The notes below the pieces were generated by a model that ran no database searches, had not been told where the DNA came from, and saw only the letters and a program-made list of their open reading frames with translations. A program made the position numbers and the translations under genes. From contig UQNN01000018.1 of assembly GCA_900542445.1 (NCBI GenBank), positions 1 through 46,650 on the forward strand: DNA of 46,650 bases. The letters run 5' to 3'. Below are positions 7,707 to 14,231 of this stretch, in pieces; position 1 is the stretch's first letter, and every line of letters begins with the position of its first letter. This stretch comes from an uncultured Eubacteriales bacterium. Its GTDB lineage: Bacteria > Bacillota > Clostridia > Christensenellales > Aristaeellaceae.

Positions 7707-8561
7707 TCACTGAACGGTCAGCCGACCCTGCGGCGCGGCGTAGGCGTCGCCGATCTGGTTGTTCAGCTCAGAAGCGATATACGACCAGACCACGTCGCGC
7801 ACGACGGCGACGGTGACGGCGCTCAGCTCGTTTTCCTCCGCAGCGGTTTTGAAGACATAGGAGGAATCCATGCCGTTGAAGTTGGCGTTGCTGGTGACGA
7901 CGGCGTAGGTCGCGGTTTCGTCAAACGGTTGGCCGTTCACATCCGAAATGCTCACGCGGGAGACGGAACCGGCGGTGAACCAGTGGTCGCCGTAGGCTTC
8001 CAGCGCGTCATAGGCCTTTGCCGTATCGACGGTGTAGGTCAGGCCGGAAACCTGCATCAGCGACGCGCACGCGTCGGCCGTTTCGGCGGTGTAGGGGAGC
8101 GCCTGAGAGGCGGCTTCCAGCGCTTCGAGCAGCTGTGCGCCGCTCATATAGACGACGGCGACCTTATTCGGGAAGGGGAGTACCTCGGCCAGCGCTTCCG
8201 CGCCGAACGTGCCCTCCGCGATATCCGCGCGGAGGTTGCCGCCGTTCCACAGGGCGACGACGTGATCCGCGTCTACGGCGATGTGGTCGTTGCCGGCCTT
8301 CACGTCGTCCTCGTCAAAGGCGGCGTTGATTTCGCCGGAAACGGCAAACCAGCGCAGCGCGTCCGTCCACAGATCGCCGAGGTTGGTTTCGCCCTGGCGC
8401 GCCGCGTCATTTGCGCCGACGAGCGTCACGGCGGCGTAAGCTTCGAGAGAATCATCCAGCTGGATTTCGTTGCCGTGCGCGTCGATGAAAGTGGAGGCGC
8501 AGGCGGTCGAGGCGAACAGGCACAGGGCCAGCAACGGCGCGAGGATTTTGGAAAGTTTCAT
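7707..8561 (-). CDS. stand-alone 5'-nucleotidase C-terminal domain protein, secreted
   Basis: A 284-residue protein with a signal peptide (MKLSKILAPLLALCLFASTACAS). The mature part matches the C-terminal substrate-recognition domain of UshA/CpdB-type 5'-nucleotidases: ETNLGDLWTDALRW, VALWNGGNLRADI (the NGGxhR block), FPNKVAVVYMSGAQLLEALEAA and YAVVTSNANFNGMDS. The metallophosphatase catalytic domain that normally precedes it is absent, so it may bind nucleotides without hydrolysing them, or work with a separate enzyme. AGGAG nine bases before ATG 8561 fixes the start. A long leader (to about 8918) with a terminator-like hairpin separates it from its likely promoter. Confidence 0.8.
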   Translation of the reverse strand: MKLSKILAPLLALCLFASTACASTFIDAHGNEIQLDDSLEAYAAVTLVGANDAARQGETNLGDLWTDALRWFAVSGEINAAFDEDDVKAGNDHIAVDADHVVALWNGGNLRADIAEGTFGAEALAEVLPFPNKVAVVYMSGAQLLEALEAASQALPYTAETADACASLMQVSGLTYTVDTAKAYDALEAYGDHWFTAGSVSRVSISDVNGQPFDETATYAVVTSNANFNGMDSSYVFKTAAEENELSAVTVAVVRDVVWSYIASELNNQIGDAYAAPQGRLTVQ

Positions 8562-8639
8562 GGTGAGAAGCTCCTTTGCATAGGTGATGAGGAAATTGGA
8601 TGCGTTTGTGCCTTGAAGCCGTTTCAATCGTAGACTGCT

Positions 8640-8800
8640 TCGCAGTCTGCTCTGAAACTACGTTTTTTTAGAAAAGGGTGATATTGGGCTGCCACCCAAA
8701 CCTGTTTGGGGGGATTATCCCCCCAAGCTCCCTGCTTCGCTTCGCGGCGGTTCAAAAGAGTAAAGTTTGAAAAATTACGTTTTCTCCAGACAGAAAAAAG
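8640..8800 (-). repeat. possible interspersed extragenic repeat in the leader of the nucleotidase-like gene
   Basis: The segment contains a GACTGC-TTC-GCAGTC hairpin, a GGGGGGATTATCCCCCC palindrome (8708-8724) and two related TACGTTTT stretches (about 8669 and 8776). It reads like the small structured extragenic elements found between genes in Clostridia. Only one copy is in the window, so repeat status is inferred. Confidence 0.35.
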
Positions 8801-8838
8801 GCGCGGCACGCCCTTTCAAAGGGTATACCGACGCCTTC
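8799..8838 (-). terminator. terminator-like hairpin in the long leader (minus strand)
   Basis: Read on the minus strand, AGGCGTCGG pairs with CCGCGCCTT around an inner CCCTTT-gaaa-GGG hairpin and is followed by six T. It lies between the predicted promoter (8925-8953) and the gene at 8561, so it could act as an attenuator. Confidence 0.45.
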
Positions 8839-8924
8839 ATGATCGTCATTGCTTTTTTCAAAAATGGAAAAAACCGCAGAGCCGGCTTCTGCCAGCCATA
8901 TGTCACTTCTGTGAAACAAAAAAT

Positions 8925-8953
8925 ATTATGGCATAGACGGGAAAAAATGTCAA
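8925..8953 (-). promoter_or_regulatory. sigma-A promoter for the nucleotidase/MoxR operon
   Basis: On the minus strand: TTGACA (8953-8948), 17-base spacer, CATAAT (8930-8925). It diverges from the cobalamin riboswitch promoter only ~40 bases away, and implies a leader of more than 350 bases. Confidence 0.65.
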
Positions 8954-8993
8954 GCGGTTAAACGGCGCTGCGCCGGGCAGGAACAAAACCGAA

Positions 8994-9022
8994 TTGACGG
9001 AAAGGCGACGAGCGATTATAAT
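8994..9022 (+). promoter_or_regulatory. sigma-A promoter of the cobalamin-controlled btu operon
   Basis: TTGACG (8994-8999), 17-base spacer, TATAAT (9017-9022). Transcription would begin near 9029, just before the riboswitch. Confidence 0.85.
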
Positions 9023-9040
9023 GAAGATGACAAATGAATA

Positions 9041-9210
9041 GCCGGTGTATCTGCGCGAAATGCGCGGCGCTGAAAAGCGTCATAGGAATCGGATGCAATT
9101 TCCGGGCTATCCCAGTAACCGTGAAGCCGACGAAAGCGACAAAAGCCACTGCGAAAGCGGGAAGGCGCGCCGGTAGGATGAAGCCAAGCCGGGAGACTTG
9201 TTTACACCGT
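9041..9210 (+). ncRNA. cobalamin riboswitch aptamer
   Basis: P1 closes with CGGTGTA (9043-9049) and TACACCG (9203-9209). Between them are the class hallmarks in order: GGAAT, the TCCCAGTAACCGTGA-like block, GCCACTG, GCGGGAAGG, and the conserved GAAGCCAAGC with GGGAGACTTG (9191-9200). This B12-sensing RNA is followed by a terminator and then a transporter gene, so it most likely turns off uptake when adenosyl- or other cobalamins are plentiful. Confidence 0.9.
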
Positions 9211-9271
9211 GAATCCATCATTCCCCTGGGGGTGGGATATGCTATCCGGCCGAGAAAAACGGTCTGCTTAG

Positions 9272-9299
9272 TGTCCCTCAGGAAGGGACATTTTCTTTT
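9272..9299 (+). terminator. riboswitch expression-platform terminator
   Basis: TGTCCCT (9272-9278) pairs with AGGGACA (9284-9290), then TTTTCTTTT. Its place between aptamer and btuF, 60 bases before the start codon, fits transcriptional attenuation. Confidence 0.85.
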
Positions 9300-9358
9300 G
9301 GATAGAGATGTTCCCTTCCGCGATTCATTTGTAATATTTTCTGAGGAGGGATTGTATC

Positions 9359-10264
9359 ATGCCCAAGAAACTTTTTGCCCTGCTTCTGTCTGCGCTGATG
9401 GTGTGCGGCGCGGCGCTCGCGCTGGCCGACGGCATTGCCGTCACCGATATGCACGGCCGCGAGATTACGCTGGATGCGCCCGCGACGCGCATTGTCGCGC
9501 TCACGCCGTCCGACTGTGAGATTCTCTGCGCCATCGGCGGAGGAGACGCGCTCGTCGGCCGCGGCAAATATTGCGATTATCCGGAATCCGTGACGGAACT
9601 GCCCGTCGTGCAGTCCGGCGCGGAGACCAACATTGAGGAGATTCTGGCGCTTGAGCCGCAGATCGTGCTGATGAGCGACATGTCCCAGACCGAAGAGCAG
9701 GCCAAGCTGCTGGAGCAGAACGGCGTGAAGGTGGTCATCAGCGACGCGAACGACATCGCGGGCGTGTACACCGCCATCCGCATGATCGGCACGCTGATGG
9801 CTAAAAACGACGAGGCTGAGGCGCTGATCGCCGACATGCAGGCGACCTTCGACGAGATCGCCGCCAAAAGCGAAAAGAGCGACAAGACCATCTATTTCGA
9901 GGTTTCCCCGCTTCAGTGGGGCCTGTGGACGGCTGGAAGCGGCACATTCATGGATGAGCTGGCGACGATGTGCGGCGTGACCAACGCGTTTGCGGATATC
10001 TCCGGCTGGCAATCCATCAGCGAAGAGCAGGTCATCGAGCGCAACCCGGATTACATCGTCTCCATCGCGGGCATGGGCGATACCGCTGTGGAAGAGATTC
10101 TCGGCCGCGACGGCTGGGGCGACATCAGCGCGGTGAAGAACGGCAGCGTGTATAATGCCGATTCCAACGCGATTTCCCGTCCGGGCCCGCGCCTGAAGGA
10201 CGCGGCCATCGAGCTGTATGATTTCGTCAATGGCGTCGAGGCTGAAGAAGCTCCCGCTGCCTGA
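9359..10264 (+). CDS. btuF: cobalamin-type ABC transporter substrate-binding protein
   Basis: A 301-residue secreted protein with signal peptide (residues 1-23, ending ALA-D). It is a full helical-backbone binding protein: DMHGREITLDAPATRIVALTPSDCEILCAIGGGDALVG, then EEILALEPQIVLMSDMSQTEE, the long linking helix, and C-lobe WQSISEEQVIERNPDYIVSI. Cobalamins or corrinoids are the likely ligand because a cobalamin riboswitch and its terminator precede it; heme or siderophore would be the alternatives for this fold. A Cys at residue 16 is in a poor lipobox (LMVC), so lipid anchoring is uncertain. GAGGAGGG precedes the ATG. A strong terminator separates it from btuC. Confidence 0.85.
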   Translation: MPKKLFALLLSALMVCGAALALADGIAVTDMHGREITLDAPATRIVALTPSDCEILCAIGGGDALVGRGKYCDYPESVTELPVVQSGAETNIEEILALEPQIVLMSDMSQTEEQAKLLEQNGVKVVISDANDIAGVYTAIRMIGTLMAKNDEAEALIADMQATFDEIAAKSEKSDKTIYFEVSPLQWGLWTAGSGTFMDELATMCGVTNAFADISGWQSISEEQVIERNPDYIVSIAGMGDTAVEEILGRDGWGDISAVKNGSVYNADSNAISRPGPRLKDAAIELYDFVNGVEAEEAPAA

Positions 10265-10274
10265 AAATGAAAAA

Positions 10275-10327
10275 AGGGACTGTCAAGCTGACGAATCGGA
10301 TGTTTGAGCTTGACAGCCCTTCTTTTT
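10275..10327 (+). terminator. intra-operon terminator between btuF and btuC
   Basis: A long hairpin: AGGGACTGTCAAGCT (10275-10289) with AGCTTGACAGCCCT (10307-10320), one bulged A, followed by TCTTTTTG. It should lower btuC/btuD transcription relative to btuF, giving more binding protein than permease. Confidence 0.8.
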
Positions 10328-10417
10328 GTTGCCATACATGGGCAGAAATACGTTCTGCATAACGCGGACGCGCGCTCTTCAGTTTGTTGCTTGAAAAAGA
10401 AAGAGGTTCTCATTTTT

Positions 10418-11440
10418 ATGACCGACCGCTTTTCCCTCAAAACCTATGCCTTCTTTATTCTTGCGCTGCTTGCGGTTATGCTGCTGTGCGTCTGCATCGG
10501 CAGCGTTTCCATCGCGCCGAAAGACACGCTGACTGCCGTTTTCTGCACGCTGCTGGGGAAAGAGGTGCCCGCGGGCATTTCCAAAAACATCATTCTCAAC
10601 GTGCGCCTGCCGCGCGTGCTCAACGTCGCGCTGGTCGGCGCGGCGCTCTCGCTGTGCGGCGCGGCGATGCAGGGGCTTTTGCGCAACCCGCTGGCGGATG
10701 GTTCGACGCTGGGCGTGTCCTCCGGCGCGTCGCTGGGCGCGGTCATCGCGCTGGCGCTGGGCGTCACCGTGCCCGGCTCGGAATACGGCGGTACGATGCT
10801 CATGGCGATGGTGTTTGCGTTTTTGTCGCTGGTGCTGATTCTCTCCCTCGCCTACGCGCTGGATCATTCGCTGGCGACGAACAGCATCATCCTCATCGGC
10901 GTGATTTTTTCGATGTTCATTTCCAGCGTCATCAACCTGATTTTGTCGTTTCTCAACGATCAGGTGCGCTCCATCACGTTTTGGACGATGGGCTCGCTCT
11001 CCGGCACGGGGTACGCGCATACCCGCATTCTGTCGCTGGCGCTGCTGATTTGCGGCGGCGTGATTTTCCGCTATGCGCGCGAACTGAACGCGTTCGCCAT
11101 TGGGGAAGATAATGCGCGCCACATCGGCGTGAACGTCAGGCGGGTCAAGCTGGTGATTTTGATTACGGTGTCCGTGATGATCGGCGTGTGCGTCTCCATC
11201 GGCGGAAGCATCGGCTTTGTCGGGCTGGTTGTGCCGCATATGGCGCGGATGATCGCCGGGCCGAACCACAGGCGGCTGCTGCCCGCGTCGATGTTTTCCG
11301 GCGCGATCTTTTTGCTGCTGGCGGATTTGATTGCGCGCACGCTGCTCAGCCCGGTGGAACTTTCCATCGGCGTGGTGACGTCGCTGGTCGGCGCGGCGGC
11401 GTTCGTCGTCATCTTTTACCGGGCGAGAAAGGCGGGATGA
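10418..11440 (+). CDS. btuC: cobalamin-type ABC transporter permease
   Basis: A 340-residue FecCD/BtuC-family permease with about ten membrane segments. Family blocks are visible: ILNVRLPRVLNVALVGAALSLCGAAMQGLLRNPLADGSTLGVSSGASLGAV, FWTMGSLSG, and SIGGSIGFVGLVVPHMARMIAGPNHRRLLP (the region that contacts the ATPase). The start at 10418 follows AAGAGG at 10401-10406; an in-frame reading back to 10304 would begin inside the upstream terminator hairpin and is rejected. The stop codon overlaps the btuD start (ATGA). It forms the membrane channel of the importer with btuF and btuD. Confidence 0.9.
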   Translation: MTDRFSLKTYAFFILALLAVMLLCVCIGSVSIAPKDTLTAVFCTLLGKEVPAGISKNIILNVRLPRVLNVALVGAALSLCGAAMQGLLRNPLADGSTLGVSSGASLGAVIALALGVTVPGSEYGGTMLMAMVFAFLSLVLILSLAYALDHSLATNSIILIGVIFSMFISSVINLILSFLNDQVRSITFWTMGSLSGTGYAHTRILSLALLICGGVIFRYARELNAFAIGEDNARHIGVNVRRVKLVILITVSVMIGVCVSIGGSIGFVGLVVPHMARMIAGPNHRRLLPASMFSGAIFLLLADLIARTLLSPVELSIGVVTSLVGAAAFVVIFYRARKAG

Positions 11441-12201
11441 GCGGCATGCTGAAAGCCGAAAACGTAACGGTTCGCTATGGCGTGCGCACCGTGGTGCAGG
11501 ATCTGTCCTTTGAGCTGAAAGAGGGAGAATGGCTGATGCTGGTCGGCCCAAACGGCGCGGGCAAATCCACCCTGATCGAGGCGATTGCCGGGGGTGTGCC
11601 ATACGCGGGAAAAATTACGCTGGCGGGCCGGAATATTCGCGCGTTCCGCGCTTCGGAATTGGCGCGCAGAATCGGCGTGCTGGCGCAGAAAAACGCGGTG
11701 AGTTACGCCTATTCCGTAGAAGAAGTGGTCAGTCTGGGACGTTATGCGCATGCGTCCGGCTTTTTAGCCTCGCGCGACGACGACGGGGGGGAGCGCGTCG
11801 AGCGCGCGCTCGAACTGACCGGCCTGACTGAGTTGCGCCGCGCCAGCGTGCTGACGCTCTCCGGCGGCGAATTGCAGCGCACGTTTCTGGCGCAGGTGTT
11901 CGCCCAGAATCCGCAGATTCTCATTCTCGACGAACCGGCGAACCACCTCGATCTGATTTATCAGAAACACATCTTTTCGCTGATTGAAACGTGGCTCAGG
12001 CAGCCGGGGCGCGCCGTGGTTTCCGTCGTGCATGATTTGAGCCTCGCCAGAAAGTACGGCACGCACGCTGTGCTGATGCACCGCGGACAATGCGCGGCGC
12101 AAGGGAAGATTGGCGACGTGATGACGGCGGAAAAGCTGCAAGCGGTCTATGAGATGGACGTTTACGGCTGGATGCGGGAGATGCTCGGCCAGTGGGCATG
12201 A
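11437..12201 (+). CDS. btuD: cobalamin-type ABC transporter ATP-binding protein
   Basis: A 254-residue ATPase of the FecE/BtuD type. Walker A GPNGAGKS (37-44), Q-loop around AQKNAVSYAYSVEEVV, signature LSGGE (141-145), Walker B ILILDEP (161-167), D-loop ANHLD, and switch His199 in VVHD. It powers the BtuC channel. The ATG overlaps the btuC stop by ATGA; a second ATG nine bases later (MLKAEN) is an alternative start. It is the last gene of the riboswitch-controlled unit; a terminator follows at 12241. Confidence 0.92.
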   Translation: MSGMLKAENVTVRYGVRTVVQDLSFELKEGEWLMLVGPNGAGKSTLIEAIAGGVPYAGKITLAGRNIRAFRASELARRIGVLAQKNAVSYAYSVEEVVSLGRYAHASGFLASRDDDGGERVERALELTGLTELRRASVLTLSGGELQRTFLAQVFAQNPQILILDEPANHLDLIYQKHIFSLIETWLRQPGRAVVSVVHDLSLARKYGTHAVLMHRGQCAAQGKIGDVMTAEKLQAVYEMDVYGWMREMLGQWA

Positions 12202-12240
12202 GCGGACAGCATGCTGACATAAAGAAAATTGGAACTGAAA

Positions 12241-12276
12241 GAAGCTGTTTCGTAAAAAGCAAATAGCTTCTTTTTT
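12241..12276 (+). terminator. terminator of the btu operon
   Basis: GAAGCT (12241-12246, extended by TTT) pairs with AGCTTC (12265-12270), then six T. The following ~200 bases to the CIRCE site are AT-rich and hold no gene that I can support. Confidence 0.75.
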
Positions 12277-12494
12277 GACGCTAAAGAGAAGATTGAGAAG
12301 GAAGCATCAAAGCGCTCCGATACTTCGGGAATCTGAACACGGGATTTTTGAGTGAAATGGGTGCAGGAACGCCTGAAAACCGGAAAAGTCAAAAGAAAAT
12401 CAAAAAAAGTCAAAATTGTTTATGAACAAAAAATCAAACAATATCAAGTAAAAAATACGCACTTATAAATTGAATTTTATTTTTTCAGAAAAAG

Positions 12495-12521
12495 TTAGCA
12501 CTCACATATTGACAGTGCTAA
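12495..12521 (+). promoter_or_regulatory. CIRCE operator (HrcA binding site)
   Basis: TTAGCACTC, nine-base spacer, CAGTGCTAA: one mismatch from the canonical CIRCE inverted repeat. It overlaps the -35 box of the hsp20 promoter, so HrcA bound here would block RNA polymerase. Confidence 0.92.
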
Positions 12522-12537
12522 CAGACGGTGCTATAAT
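12509..12537 (+). promoter_or_regulatory. sigma-A promoter of hsp20
   Basis: Perfect consensus: TTGACA (12509-12514), 17-base spacer, TATAAT (12532-12537). The -35 lies inside the right part of CIRCE, which gives strong but HrcA-repressed transcription. Confidence 0.92.
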
Positions 12538-12658
12538 ACCTCACGTAAACGGAAGGAAGCCGAAAGGAGCGGCGGACGGACGAAAGTCCGAGAGCCGCGC
12601 CGAGGCGGAAAACCTTCCGCGACAATCAAAATGAATCGATTTCAATGGAGGGATTGTT

Positions 12659-13072
12659 ATGTTGTTCAGCAACGTTTTTTCCGATATGTTTGATGATATG
12701 TTCGATATGCCGACCGCCAATCAGAATGCCAAGGGTCTGATGAACTGCGATGTGAAGGAATATGACGATCACTACGAGCTGGATCTGGATATGGCCGGTT
12801 TCAAGAAGGGCGATATCAAGGCCGAGCTGAAGGACGGTTACCTGACCATCAAGGCTGAGCGTAAGAGCGACGACGAGGAGACCGATCAGAAGGGTCGCGT
12901 GATTCGCAGCGAGCGCTTCATGGGCACCTGTCAGCGCACCTTCTATGTGGGCGACCATGTGAAGAAAGAAGATGTGGCCGCTGCCTATGAGGACGGCGTG
13001 CTGAAGCTGAACGTGCCCAAGAAGGTCGAACAGCCGAAAGTGGAAGAAAGCCACTACATCGATATTCAGTAA
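12659..13072 (+). CDS. Hsp20-family small heat-shock protein
   Basis: A 137-residue cytoplasmic chaperone. A short N-terminal arm (MLFSNVFSDMFDDMFDM) precedes the alpha-crystallin domain: DVKEYDDHYELDLDMAGFKKGDIKAELKDGYLTIKAER, then RSERFMGTCQRTFYVG and the conserved GVLKLNVPK near residue 120. It would hold unfolding proteins during heat stress. GGAGGG precedes the ATG. Control by HrcA is indicated by the CIRCE site across the promoter; the ~115-base leader between promoter and gene is highly structured. Confidence 0.93.
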   Translation: MLFSNVFSDMFDDMFDMPTANQNAKGLMNCDVKEYDDHYELDLDMAGFKKGDIKAELKDGYLTIKAERKSDDEETDQKGRVIRSERFMGTCQRTFYVGDHVKKEDVAAAYEDGVLKLNVPKKVEQPKVEESHYIDIQ

Positions 13073-13111
13073 TGGATGACCGCCGGAGACGGCGGGGACA
13101 AATGCAATTTA

Positions 13112-13146
13112 CGCCGGGTGCGAAAGCGCCCGGCGCTTTGTCGTTT
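13112..13146 (+). terminator. terminator of hsp20
   Basis: CGCCGGG (13112-13118) pairs with CCCGGCG (13129-13135), extended by GC pairs round a GAAA-like loop, then a T-rich tail. Confidence 0.75.
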
Positions 13147-13253
13147 TGGGGCGAAAAAAGCGCGTTTGAAAAAAATCCGTAAGTTACCAAAAAAAGCAGG
13201 AATTTTGCGGGTGTGAGGTGTACATATAAAAGATACTATCGAAAGGAAGTTAT

Positions 13254-14231
13254 ATGATGCGGAAAATTGCCATTCTGATTCCGTGCTACAACGAATCCAA
13301 GACGATTGCGAAGGTTGTCAAAGATTATCACCGGGTGCTGCCCGACGCGGAGATTTACGTTTATGATAACAACTCGTCGGATGGGACGGATCAGATCGCA
13401 AGGGAAGCGGGGGCGATCGTCCGGTATGAGCGCCGCCAGGGAAAGGGCAACGTCATTCGGACGATGTTCCGCGAGATTGAGGCGGACTGCTACCTGATGA
13501 TCGACGGCGACGACACATACCCGGCGGAAAACGCGCCGGAAATGGTTTCGCTTGTGCTCGATCAACACGTCGATATGGTCATCGGGGATCGCCTGTCCTC
13601 GACGTATTTCACGGAGAACAAGCGTCCCTTCCATAATTCGGGCAACATGCTCGTGCGCAATCTGGTCAACGGCCTGTTTCACGGCAATGTGACGGATATC
13701 ATGACGGGCTATCGCGCGTTCAGCCGCACGTTCGTCAAGACGTTCCCCGTCCTTTCCAAGGGATTTGAGATTGAGACCGAAATGACAATTCACGCGCTGG
13801 ATAAAAATCTTTCGCTCGCTTCCATTCCGGTGGGCTATCGGGATCGGCCGCAGGGGAGCGAAAGCAAGCTGAACACGGTATCGGACGGATGCCGGGTTTT
13901 GAAGACCATTGTGCGCCTGTTTAAAGATTACAAGCCTCTTCTCTTTTTCGGCCTGCTCTCGCTGATTGTCTTTGCGGTGGCTCTGATTCTGTTCATCCCT
14001 GTTTTCATCGAATACGGCCGGACGGGATTGGTTCGCCGACTGCCTACGCTGGTTACGGCCGGATTTATGGGCATGGCGGCGCTGCTCCTGCTGGTCTGCG
14101 GCCTGATTCTGGATACGCAGGGCAAGACGAGCCGCCAGCAGTATGAACTGCAAATGAACGCCATGCAGATGCTCTATGATCTGGGCAGACAGGAGCGGCA
14201 GGGCGAAGCGGAGGGCAAAAAAGCGTCATGA
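13254..14231 (+). CDS. family 2 glycosyltransferase with two membrane helices
   Basis: A 325-residue polyprenyl-phosphate glycosyltransferase of the DPM1/GtrB type. The GT2 domain opens with AILIPCYNESKTIAKVV, has VYDNNSSDGTDQIA, and the metal-binding DGDDTYP (84-90); residues ~222-245 and ~265-290 are membrane helices. Such enzymes move a sugar from a nucleotide donor to undecaprenyl phosphate at the inner face of the membrane, for later use outside. It overlaps the next gene by ATGA, so the two products probably cooperate in cell-surface glycosylation. GAAAGGAAG precedes ATG 13254; an ATG one codon later is equally possible. Confidence 0.85.
   Translation: MMRKIAILIPCYNESKTIAKVVKDYHRVLPDAEIYVYDNNSSDGTDQIAREAGAIVRYERRQGKGNVIRTMFREIEADCYLMIDGDDTYPAENAPEMVSLVLDQHVDMVIGDRLSSTYFTENKRPFHNSGNMLVRNLVNGLFHGNVTDIMTGYRAFSRTFVKTFPVLSKGFEIETEMTIHALDKNLSLASIPVGYRDRPQGSESKLNTVSDGCRVLKTIVRLFKDYKPLLFFGLLSLIVFAVALILFIPVFIEYGRTGLVRRLPTLVTAGFMGMAALLLLVCGLILDTQGKTSRQQYELQMNAMQMLYDLGRQERQGEAEGKKAS

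Noticed and set aside
6246..8633. 795-codon open frame on the plus strand
   Set aside because: It covers the minus-strand DUF58, MoxR and nucleotidase-like genes, which have clear motifs. The Arg-rich translation has no family pattern and no start signal.
8624..8809. 61-codon minus-strand frame in the leader of the nucleotidase-like gene
   Set aside because: It reads through the hairpins and palindromes of what looks like an extragenic repeat. No ribosome binding site, and the protein is not plausible.
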